In this document: positions 13,813-19,955 of the stretch, one piece after another
How positions within the stretch are numbered: position 1 is the first letter of the stretch
Layout: the number at the start of each line of letters is the position of its first letter
Origin: Anaerolineales bacterium
GTDB lineage: Bacteria > Chloroflexota > Anaerolineae > Anaerolineales > E44-bin32
DNA: 19,955 bases
Assembly (NCBI GenBank): GCA_030668545.1
Contig: DAOUTT010000006.1
Location: 1 to 19,955 of the forward strand
Reading direction: 5' to 3'
Notes under the pieces: generated by a model
What the model was told of the DNA's origin: nothing
The model's database searches: none
What the model saw: the letters and a program-made list of their open reading frames with translations, nothing else
Program-made: the position numbers and the translations under genes

Positions 13813-15165
13813 TTGCCTGAGCGTCTCTGGATTCTTATTGCCCCACTAAAAGAAACCCAGTTAATCCCCCTAAGATTTTGGCTACTGTTCGCCATCTCAA
13901 TACTCCTCGTCGCCTGCGCTGGACCGGCGCCGCCGACGGAAACGATAGTCAGGGGCGAAATTAGCGCAGCTACCTTACCACCTACGCGCCCATCAGAAAC
14001 GCCAACTTTACCAGAAGTGGAAGCCAGCCCAACAAACAATTCAGTTGATACCCTGGAAGATATCCTCGTGTCGTACGGCTTAGAAAGATGGATCCCAGAG
14101 GGAGGAGATACAAGCCAGAATCCGATTACCCCGGATGTCCTCACTAATCCCGCAACGTATGGCGCTTTCCTCGATGAGTTAGACGATCGCCTTAAGGATG
14201 CGAAATTGGATGTTGAGAAAATCGCCTCTCAAGGAGATCGTGCTCTAGTCGAGGTGTACTGGAATGGGGTTTCTTCCTATTCTGAGGGGACAGAGGTGGA
14301 CATTTATTATCGTGGAGTGGATGATCCTGCTGCCAGCCTGTGGATCAGGAACGATCAAGGTGAATTTACACTCTTTGAAGTGGGTGATCTTGCACCTTAT
14401 ATAGATACGCTCCCGGATGAAGCACCCATCGAGTGGACAAATCCCGGTCGGCTTAGCTACTTCGATGATCCGTGGGATAACTTGGCGAACGGATTACATA
14501 TCATCGATGCCGAAGGACGAGCGATTGCTCTTTGGGACCGGGAGCGAGGCAGCATCGAATCCTGGATGAAGGTTAGTCCCCATAGATATAAGATCGTCAA
14601 TGGCATGGACGTCGATTATTTTGGTTTCTCTGAGGACCAACTCGATGTCATCTGGGAGGCGTTAGCCTGGATCAATCTTGACGAGGGCAACGTTAAAGAT
14701 TTATTCGAGGTGGTTGTGTCAGTTCGAACTACTGATTTGCCGGCATGGATCGCCGGGGTTGCCGGCAGGGGCGATGTTCGTGTAGATCCTACAATGTTTA
14801 CATTTTTACGAGATAATATTGATTCGCCTCGCCAGGCTGATGTGCTCTGGATTGCAGCGATTCTTGTTCATGAGGCTGTCCATATCAATCAGCCTGGGGA
14901 GTGTAGTCCACAATATGCGGCTACCCAGGGGATGAGTTTTGAGGAATACGGGTTGTTTGTGGAAACAGGACCGGGACAGGCATATGAGCAAGAGGTCAGG
15001 TTTATAGAGCGAACCTTAGCGCTAAAGGATTCTACCGGGAATAGGATGGTCAGGGATTCGCAGGTGCGAAATATCATCCGCGAGGTCAATGAATATAACG
15101 CAAGTGCCCTTGGAAGGGCGTTTTTTGCGGATGGAGTTCCTGTTCCTACTTGCGCGAATCCCTAG
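13813..15165 (+). CDS. Lipoprotein with HExxH zinc-metallopeptidase motif
   Basis: A 450-residue predicted lipoprotein. A hydrophobic stretch (about residues 20-33) ends in the lipobox LVAC, with C35 as the lipidated residue, followed by a Pro/Thr-rich linker (TATLPPTRPSETPTLPEV). The domain after residue 80 is not recognised. A helix DVLWIAAILVHEAVHINQ has the zinc-binding HEAVH (H353, E354, H357). About 35 residues on, AYEQEVRFIE offers a third ligand, most likely E392, as in gluzincin peptidases. C-terminal Cys residues (GEC, PTC) may form a disulphide. The start is TTG 13813, 4 nt after AAGAGGTGA. It is probably anchored on the outer face of the cytoplasmic membrane. Confidence 0.78.
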   Translation: MPERLWILIAPLKETQLIPLRFWLLFAISILLVACAGPAPPTETIVRGEISAATLPPTRPSETPTLPEVEASPTNNSVDTLEDILVSYGLERWIPEGGDTSQNPITPDVLTNPATYGAFLDELDDRLKDAKLDVEKIASQGDRALVEVYWNGVSSYSEGTEVDIYYRGVDDPAASLWIRNDQGEFTLFEVGDLAPYIDTLPDEAPIEWTNPGRLSYFDDPWDNLANGLHIIDAEGRAIALWDRERGSIESWMKVSPHRYKIVNGMDVDYFGFSEDQLDVIWEALAWINLDEGNVKDLFEVVVSVRTTDLPAWIAGVAGRGDVRVDPTMFTFLRDNIDSPRQADVLWIAAILVHEAVHINQPGECSPQYAATQGMSFEEYGLFVETGPGQAYEQEVRFIERTLALKDSTGNRMVRDSQVRNIIREVNEYNASALGRAFFADGVPVPTCANP

Positions 15166-15333
15166 AGATCAATAACAATGATTGTCAAGCTGCACGACAA
15201 ACATCTCCCTCAATACACGTTTAGGATGTTCCCCCCACAACTCTAGTGGCAGCCATTTTGATCCCACGGCGTCTTCGCTATTTCATGCTCAGATCGTAAG
15301 GTAGCAGTAAGATCGTTATTCCATCTAACTCTG

Positions 15334-15339
15334 TACAAT
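15334..15339 (+). promoter_or_regulatory. Possible -10 element for a leaderless transcript
   Basis: TACAAT ends 6 nt before ATG 15346, the distance seen for leaderless mRNAs. No Shine-Dalgarno sequence precedes that ATG, and I see no clear -35. Confidence 0.35.
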
Positions 15340-15345
15340 CATAGT

Positions 15346-16092
15346 ATGCGAAAACCGCCTGTGCTTTGTCCTGACGATGATGCCATTTCCGTCGGACGAG
15401 TATTCGCTACACCATTAATGGTCAAGGGTTTTACATGGTTTCCCCTCACGCAGTGCATTGTATGGGGGGTCATGTCATGGATTGCCGGAAGGACCCGACC
15501 TGATCGTGGCTTAGGTGAGAGGATGCGCATCGCGACATACACGATGCCCGCGGTTCTTGGGTCAGAGTGGGGTCACAATTTAGCGCATGCAGCAGCTGCG
15601 CACTGGGTCGGAAAGCCGATGGATGCCATACGAATAACCTGGGGAATGCCATTGTGTGTGTATTACGATATTAATGACGACTCGGTCACGCCGCAGCAGC
15701 ATATCCTCAGAGCGTTGGGGGGACCCCTTTTCAGTTTCACACTTCTAGTGATATCGAGTGCTGTTCGGCGAATCACACCCAAGGCTTCGTTGTCACGAGA
15801 AGTTGCCGATGTCTTCTGCGCGACGAACGCATTTCTCAGCACGGTCTCCTTGCTTCCTATTCCCGGGATAGATGGCGGTCCGATACTTAAGTGGTCATTA
15901 GTAGAGAGGGGCCGCACGGTAGAGGAAGCGGATCAAGTGATTCGCAAGGTTGATGGCGGCCTTGGAATTGCCCTTTCGTTTATAAGTGCAGCGGCGATTA
16001 GCAGGGGGAGGCGGGTTATCGGTTTATTGTCCGCTATGCTGGCTGTGATGTCCTTTGGGGTAGCGTTCGGGTGGATCAAGGAGCAGGATTAG
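15346..16092 (+). CDS. M50/site-2-protease-like membrane protein with HNLAH
   Basis: A 248-residue polytopic membrane protein with the landmarks of M50 (site-2) zinc proteases. There is an H-x-x-x-H in a helix (GSEWGHNLAHAAAAHWVG, H77 and H81), a GPL segment (LRALGGPLFSF, 122-131), and the second conserved motif NAFLSTVSLLPIPGIDGGPILKW (N161, D176), matching the NxxPxPxLDGG region. In the classic family the first motif is HExxH; here the catalytic Glu position is Asn78. It may be a pseudo-protease or use a different general base (E74 is three residues upstream). The start ATG 15346 follows a TACAAT at 6 nt. It lies 180 nt after the lipoprotein peptidase gene. Confidence 0.75.
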   Translation: MRKPPVLCPDDDAISVGRVFATPLMVKGFTWFPLTQCIVWGVMSWIAGRTRPDRGLGERMRIATYTMPAVLGSEWGHNLAHAAAAHWVGKPMDAIRITWGMPLCVYYDINDDSVTPQQHILRALGGPLFSFTLLVISSAVRRITPKASLSREVADVFCATNAFLSTVSLLPIPGIDGGPILKWSLVERGRTVEEADQVIRKVDGGLGIALSFISAAAISRGRRVIGLLSAMLAVMSFGVAFGWIKEQD

Positions 16093-16362
16093 AAATCGGA
16101 CGAAGGCGCAACTACGATTCGAAGCAAGAGAAAATATTTTTCAAGAGATATTTCCCATTTCATCTAAAGGGGCAGCTTCTTTCAGGATGTTCTCGGCCAT
16201 TATAATTTCATCCCTTAGTATGAAAAAATCCAGACTACGAGGCTTGGGATAGCTGCCTCACCATAGGCTGATTTCCCGGGGGCTATACGCTCGATGGTCG
16301 CTCTGCGATGTCTATCCTAATCACTTTAATCGAGAGGCTTGGAGACAACTCCTGCGGCGTGC

Positions 16363-16368
16363 TATGCT
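16363..16368 (+). promoter_or_regulatory. Possible promoter for the Nudix gene
   Basis: TATGCT (16363-16368) lies 18 nt after TTGGAG (16339-16344), a fair -35/-10 pair. It would give a very short leader before the Nudix start at 16396. Confidence 0.3.
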
Positions 16369-16395
16369 AGTGGCACGCGAAGACATAGATGGATC

Positions 16396-16854
16396 ATGGA
16401 ACCTATACGAAATTCTGCCAAGGCAATCATCATTAAAGAGGGGCATCTTCTTACCATTAAGCATAGGGATAATGAAGGTCCTTGGTTTACCCTCCCTGGA
16501 GGGGGACAGGATCACGGCGAATCATTAGGTCAAGCACTCGAACGAGAGTGCCAAGAGGAGATCGATAGTAGCGTGGACGTAGGTAAATTGTGGTATGTCC
16601 GAGAGTACATAGGGAAGAACCATGAATTTAGGGGCACGGATGGCGATGCCCATCAAGTCGAGTTTCTGTTTGAATGTCATTTGAAGGAGGATCACTTTCC
16701 AGGAATGGGGACGAATCCTGACTTAGGTCAAGTGGGAATAGTATGGCTGCCGCTTGCGGAAATCGAAGGCGTCCGAATTTACCCGAAAATTCTGAAAAAC
16801 CTGCTTGTAGCTGATGGCAAAGAGGCTGAGATTTACCTTGGTGACGTAAACTGA
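16396..16854 (+). CDS. Nudix hydrolase
   Basis: A 152-residue Nudix protein, which cleaves a nucleoside diphosphate linked to another moiety using a divalent metal. The Nudix box reads G-x5-E-x7-R-E-C-Q-E-E-I-D-S within GGGQDHGESLGQALERECQEEI; the usual final Gly-hydrophobic pair (XGU) is replaced by IDS. WFTLPGGG precedes it and WLPLAEIEGVRIYPKIL closes the fold. The substrate cannot be read from the box. The frame is open from 16339, but ATG 16396 (MEPIRNSAKAIIIKEG) matches the first strand of the family, so I prefer it. There is no good ribosome-binding site. It is followed by a spacer and the cysteine-synthase-type gene. Confidence 0.85.
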   Translation: MEPIRNSAKAIIIKEGHLLTIKHRDNEGPWFTLPGGGQDHGESLGQALERECQEEIDSSVDVGKLWYVREYIGKNHEFRGTDGDAHQVEFLFECHLKEDHFPGMGTNPDLGQVGIVWLPLAEIEGVRIYPKILKNLLVADGKEAEIYLGDVN

Positions 16855-16925
16855 GGTTCAGACGAGGTTAATTCCCCGTATCAAGCGTATTGCGCTTCCT
16901 TGTGGTCAACGCCCTTCCCAGGATA

Positions 16926-16954
16926 TTGACAACACATCCAAACTAGAGCATCTT
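16926..16954 (+). promoter_or_regulatory. Possible sigma-70-type promoter for the cysteine-synthase-type gene
   Basis: TTGACA (16926-16931) is a perfect -35, and CATCTT (16949-16954) 17 nt later is a weak -10. A transcript from here would begin near 16961, past the first in-frame ATG (16953), which supports the start at 16989. Confidence 0.4.
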
Positions 16955-16988
16955 GATGAAAACTTCTCCTCCGAAGGAAATGGGACAT

Positions 16989-17903
16989 ATGAAAACTTAC
17001 GACAACGTTATGGAATTGATCGGAAAAACTCCGCTGCTCAGGTTGGGACATCTGGCGAAGAATGGCCGGGTTTATGCCAAATGCGAGTTCATGAACCCGC
17101 TCAGTTTAAAGGACCGCGCGGTTTTGCAGATTATCGAGGACGCTGAAGCTGAGGGTCGATTAGAACCGGGGAGCACGTTAATCGAAGCGACGAGCGGCAA
17201 TACAGGAATGGCCGTGGCATTCCTTGCGGCCATCAAAGGTTATAAAGCCATCCTGGTGATGTCGGAGATCCAGAGTCTGGAGCGAAGGAATATTCTCACA
17301 GCGTTTGGAGCTGAGTTGATCCTGACTCCTGCATCTGAAGGTACCGGAGGAGCACGGAAGAAACTCAAAGAGATCGTTGCCAGTCATCCTAAATACTTTT
17401 ACGTCGGGCAGCATGTCAATCCTTCCAACCCCAAAGCACATTACCAAACAACGGGTCCAGAAATTTGGGCGGACACGGATGGACAGGTCGAAATTCTTGT
17501 TGCCGGTCTGGGGACAGGAGGGACGATTTGCGGGGCGGGGCGATACTTGAAGGAGAAGAATCCCGAGGTGCAATTGGTGGCGGTAGAGCCCGAAGAATCG
17601 CCCACTATTTCCCAGGGTGTTTTCAAACCACACCGCATGATGGGAACAGCACCGGGTTTTGTGCCCGAAACGTTGGACCGAGAGATCATTGATGAAATCT
17701 TCTTAGTGAGCGAAGGTGACGCATTTGACATGTGCCGAAGAATCGCTGCTGAGGAGGGGCTCCTTGTGGGGATCTCATCGGGAGCGGCGGCGCAAGCTGC
17801 ATTAACGATCGCCGAGCGACCAGAGAATTCTAAGAAAATTATCGTAGCGATTTTCGCGGACACAGGACAAAGATATCTGAGCGTGGATGGTTTATTTATA
17901 TAG
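16989..17903 (+). CDS. Cysteine synthase-family PLP enzyme
   Basis: About 304 residues, fold type II PLP enzyme of the cysteine synthase / cystathionine beta-synthase family. It probably makes cysteine from O-acetylserine (or a related activated serine) and sulphide. Visible are the Schiff-base lysine in MNPLSLKDRAVLQII (K41), the substrate loop EATSGNTGMAVAF (T68-S-G-N-T), the phosphate-binding GLGTGGTICGAGRYL, and the C-terminal GISSGAAAQAAL with the pyridine-N serine. The order and length match CysK/CysM. ATG 16989 (MKTYDNVMELIGKTPLL) has AAGGA about 10 nt upstream and matches the family start; ATG 16953 would precede a likely transcription start. Confidence 0.88.
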   Translation: MKTYDNVMELIGKTPLLRLGHLAKNGRVYAKCEFMNPLSLKDRAVLQIIEDAEAEGRLEPGSTLIEATSGNTGMAVAFLAAIKGYKAILVMSEIQSLERRNILTAFGAELILTPASEGTGGARKKLKEIVASHPKYFYVGQHVNPSNPKAHYQTTGPEIWADTDGQVEILVAGLGTGGTICGAGRYLKEKNPEVQLVAVEPEESPTISQGVFKPHRMMGTAPGFVPETLDREIIDEIFLVSEGDAFDMCRRIAAEEGLLVGISSGAAAQAALTIAERPENSKKIIVAIFADTGQRYLSVDGLFI

Positions 17904-18046
17904 GATGTTATGGGTAGATGGCATTTCCAGAACCGGAACAATCGAGTCCATTTGTTATACTTTTCCAATTGAAGAGAGCCATGATCATATGTATGTCGTC
18001 TTGTTGCGATCGGAGTTTATTTTCAAACGCTCTCGATTGATGGATA

Positions 18047-18088
18047 TTGGCGCCCTGGAAAAATGCTGTGGGAGGTAACGGGCGCCAA
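18047..18088 (+). repeat. Perfect 9-bp inverted repeat TTGGCGCCC/GGGCGCCAA
   Basis: TTGGCGCCC (18047-18055) and GGGCGCCAA (18080-18088) flank a 24-nt loop in the 256-nt spacer between the cysteine-synthase-type gene and the following operon. It could be a transcription end for the former without a T run, or an operator. The rest of the spacer shows no gene. Confidence 0.45.
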
Positions 18089-18159
18089 CTCACTTGCATT
18101 CTATTTCTAAGAGATTAATAATGACCACTAGGTAAAAAATTCCAATTTGGAGAGAGCGA

Positions 18160-18870
18160 ATGGAAAAACAATCGGAAGGAATCAAGGGGATTGGTTGGAG
18201 GATGGTGGTCCGCTTCCTGATATACGTTGTTCTTTTACCGTTTGTTTTGTTCATCGCTGCGGGCCGTTTTGATTGGACCATGGCCTGGATTTATATCGGG
18301 ATCCATATCGCTTTCACGCTTATCAGCAGGATCATTGTTCTCCGTACGAGTCCGGAAACACTCGTCGAGCGTGGCCGTGCTTTGCAAGCTGATGATGTGG
18401 CTGCGGGCGACCGCTTCATGGTTGTGATCGTTGGTTTGTTAGGCCCATTGGCTATCTGGACGATCGCTGGTCTCGATGACCGTTTTGGCTGGTCCCCAGA
18501 TCTGTCTTTCCTGACCCTAGGGATTGCATTGCTTGGTGTCGTTCTTGGCTACGTTCTTGGAACCTGGGCGATGGTCACCAACGCGTTTTTCTCGTCCGTT
18601 GCCCGAATCCAGGAGGATCGTGATCAATCGGTCATTACGGGTGGTCCTTATCGCATCGTTCGGCACCCGGCGTATGCGGGAGGGGTCGTTAGTTCCATTG
18701 CTATACCCTTGATGCTTGGCTCATATTGGGCGCTCATCCCTGCGGGAATCGCGCTGATATTTCTGGTCATTCGCACGAAGAACGAGGATAAAATGCTGAT
18801 GGAGGAACTTCCGGGATATGCGGACTTCGCGCAGCGAACACGGTACCGTCTTGTGCCGGGCATCTGGTAA
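18160..18870 (+). CDS. ICMT/PEMT-like membrane methyltransferase
   Basis: A 236-residue membrane protein with about six helices. The C-terminal signature GGPYRIVRHPAYAGGVVSSIAIPLMLGSYWALIPA, then RTKNEDKMLMEELPGYADFAQRTRYRLVPGIW, is typical of isoprenylcysteine carboxyl methyltransferase relatives (SAM-binding GPYRxxRHPxYxG and the ExxLxxxxxGYxxY...RYRLxPGxW end). The substrate is probably lipid-like but unknown. The start ATG 18160 has GGAGAG at about 18149-18154. It is the first gene of a unit with the next two, which begin 19 and 17 nt after the preceding stop codon. Confidence 0.85.
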   Translation: MEKQSEGIKGIGWRMVVRFLIYVVLLPFVLFIAAGRFDWTMAWIYIGIHIAFTLISRIIVLRTSPETLVERGRALQADDVAAGDRFMVVIVGLLGPLAIWTIAGLDDRFGWSPDLSFLTLGIALLGVVLGYVLGTWAMVTNAFFSSVARIQEDRDQSVITGGPYRIVRHPAYAGGVVSSIAIPLMLGSYWALIPAGIALIFLVIRTKNEDKMLMEELPGYADFAQRTRYRLVPGIW

Positions 18871-18889
18871 ACATGAAGAGGTAAATCCA

Positions 18890-19375
18890 TTGAAGAAGAA
18901 GTTCCAGAAGCGAACCTATCAGAGTTTGGGTGAGGTCTGGGAAGACTTTCGCTACATCATCAAGCGTCGGCTCATCATAAGAAGGGCGATGAGGGATCTG
19001 CTCTCACCCGCCTTCCGTGAACGGCTGATGCTCGTTGTTACAGAAGTGAATGGGTGCCGGTACTGTAGGACATTTCACGCGAGTGAAGCACTTAAAGAAG
19101 GTATTACCGACACCGAACTCGCCGAGTTGCTGGCTGGTCAGAATCCCACAGACACACCCGAAGAAGAAATACCAGCCATGATCTATGCTCGCTACTGGGC
19201 TGAGAGTGATGCGCAGCCGGCACCTGAAAACGTTCAAGAACTCATAGATGTCTATGGTGAGGAGAAGGCTGCAGCTATACATATTGTTTTGCGCATGATC
19301 CGCATGGGAAATCTCATGGGCAACACGGCAGACTACATACTCTACCGTTTGACGTTTGGTAGGGCTGGTGTGTAA
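18890..19375 (+). CDS. AhpD-like / carboxymuconolactone decarboxylase-fold protein
   Basis: About 161 residues. The all-helical AhpD-like fold is shown by RLMLVVTEVNGCRYCRTFHASEALKEGI, with the redox CxxC (C56, C59), the following His (H63) and a preceding Glu (E52), the typical E-x3-C-x2-C-x3-H. Such proteins act as thiol-based peroxidases/reductants or related decarboxylases. The C-terminus (AAAIHIVLRMIRMGNLMGNTADYILYRL) is usual for stand-alone members. The start is TTG 18890 with AGAGGT about 7 nt upstream. It is separated from both neighbours by less than 20 nt, so all three are likely one operon. Confidence 0.82.
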   Translation: MKKKFQKRTYQSLGEVWEDFRYIIKRRLIIRRAMRDLLSPAFRERLMLVVTEVNGCRYCRTFHASEALKEGITDTELAELLAGQNPTDTPEEEIPAMIYARYWAESDAQPAPENVQELIDVYGEEKAAAIHIVLRMIRMGNLMGNTADYILYRLTFGRAGV

Positions 19376-19392
19376 ATGGAGAGGGACGAACG

Positions 19393-19863
19393 ATGGGCGA
19401 AAAACCAGCGGTAAGGGATTACTGGCGATCCTATCTTGATTCTCAAAAACCAGAGCGGTCATCACAGGGTTTGAAGTATGAAGCCTGGGCGTTCGGGAAC
19501 ACGCCTGAAATGGCTGATGACTTAGGGGATCTGGTCAAGCGGGGGGTGAAGATTGCGACGGCTTCACTGGCCTGGGCTTACCAAGCGGAAGGGGAACCGC
19601 ATCCTGATGTCGGCGATATAAGCATCATCCTGGATGGCCGGGGTGATCCAATGTGCATTATTGAAACGACGGACGTCGAAGTAATTGCCTTTAATTCGGT
19701 AGGTGAAAAGCATGCCTATGAGGAGGGTGAGGGGGATCGCAGCCTGGATTATTGGCGAGAGGTCCATTGGGCTTTCTTTGCCGAGGAGTGTAAATCCATC
19801 GGTAAAGAACCCACGGGTGATATGCCCGTAGTTTGCGAACGCTTCCGGCTGATCTACTCGTAA
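19393..19863 (+). CDS. ASCH-domain protein
   Basis: A 156-residue protein with the ASCH (PUA-like) domain, which is thought to bind RNA or modified nucleotides. Visible landmarks are EAWAFGNTPEMADDLGDLVKRGVKIATASLAWAY, corresponding to the family's G-x-K-x-x-T-x-S loop, then GDISIILDGRGDPMCIIETTDVEVIAFNSV and the C-terminal GDRSLDYWREVHWAFFAEE with RFRLIYS. The usual ASCH proteins of this length have the helix DxxDWR or similar before the end. The start ATG 19393 has GGAGAGGGA upstream. It is the third gene of the unit beginning at 18160 and sits 17 nt after the AhpD-like gene. Confidence 0.85.
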   Translation: MGEKPAVRDYWRSYLDSQKPERSSQGLKYEAWAFGNTPEMADDLGDLVKRGVKIATASLAWAYQAEGEPHPDVGDISIILDGRGDPMCIIETTDVEVIAFNSVGEKHAYEEGEGDRSLDYWREVHWAFFAEECKSIGKEPTGDMPVVCERFRLIYS

Positions 19864-19866
19864 TGA

Positions 19867-19911
19867 GTGGATTGAAACCACGTTTCGCACTGAATTTTAG
19901 TGAAACAATCC
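19867..19911 (+). terminator. Imperfect hairpin after the ASCH gene
   Basis: GGATTG (19869-19874) can pair with CAATCC (19906-19911), and inside it GTTTC-g-CACT (19882-19891) with AGTG-AAAC (19899-19906). It begins a few nt after the stop at 19863, so it may end the operon's transcript. No clear T run follows. Confidence 0.35.
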
Positions 19912-19955
19912 AGGTCACCTGACGTTAACCACCATCTAGGCGTTATGTTAGAAGC

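Noticed and set aside
17178..17968. Two long - strand open frames (151 and 175 residues)
   Set aside because: They overlap the cysteine-synthase-type gene antisense, with low-complexity Ser/Thr/Pro content and no motif.
1..19955. CRISPR array, tRNA/rRNA genes, transposase or intI
   Set aside because: No regularly spaced direct repeats, recognisable structural RNA, or recombinase motifs were seen on either strand.
19912..19955. Another cassette boundary at the window's right edge (GTTAACC...GGCGTTATGTTAG)
   Set aside because: It is cut off by the window end, and the motif match is too weak to call.

Overview
The window looks like a stretch of chromosome from an environmental bacterium, possibly Chloroflexota of the Anaerolineae kind. 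I infer this from the gene mix (many small membrane proteins, GNAT acetyltransferases, PPOX-type and ICMT-type proteins), a lipoprotein with a Pro/Thr-rich linker after its lipobox, frequent TTG starts, and dispersed repeats of the ATTCTGAGG/CGAAGAATCTCG type. No rRNA or other phylogenetic marker is present, so the assignment is tentative. I found about 22 protein genes, all on the + strand except one flavoprotein at 11172-12464. I saw no tRNA, rRNA, CRISPR array, transposase or integrase.

Region A (1 to about 3.1 kb, perhaps degenerating out to about 6.2 kb) is the most unusual part. Short, unrelated, same-strand genes (two small four-helix membrane proteins, a GNAT acetyltransferase, a SAM methyltransferase, another small membrane protein) are separated by 149-178 nt non-coding blocks. 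Each block begins with G(C/T)YTAACCATT at or near the end of a gene and finishes with CCGTTAG(N)C shortly before the next gene. This is the layout of integron gene cassettes with attC recombination sites (R'' = GCCTAAC, R' = GTTAGGC). No integrase gene is visible, so it would be an internal part of an array, a CALIN, or a family of look-alike repeats. The next gene, a CPBP intramembrane protease, is broken by a frameshift and two stops. It is followed by a P-loop protein and a GT87-like membrane glycosyltransferase, whose boundaries carry only eroded versions of the same motifs.

Region B (6.4-10.7 kb) holds ordinary single genes or short operons: a small membrane protein paralogous to the one at 2444, immediately followed by a DDAH-like hydrolase; a GNAT acetyltransferase; a YdcZ/DUF606-type transporter; a PPOX/F420-type flavin-fold protein; and a PLP-dependent alpha-oxoamine synthase.

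Region C (10.7-13.8 kb) has a perfect 28-bp palindrome, a 67-residue four-cysteine protein, a convergent BaiN/HI0933-type flavoprotein, an ICMT-like membrane methyltransferase, and a 481-nt repeat-rich spacer with two separate long inverted repeats.

Region D (13.8-19.96 kb) has a lipoprotein with an HEAVH zinc-protease motif, an M50-like membrane protein whose HExxH reads HNLAH, a Nudix hydrolase, a cysteine-synthase-family enzyme, and a tightly packed three-gene unit (ICMT-like methyltransferase, AhpD-like protein, ASCH-domain protein). Most functions come from motif recognition by eye, without database searches.
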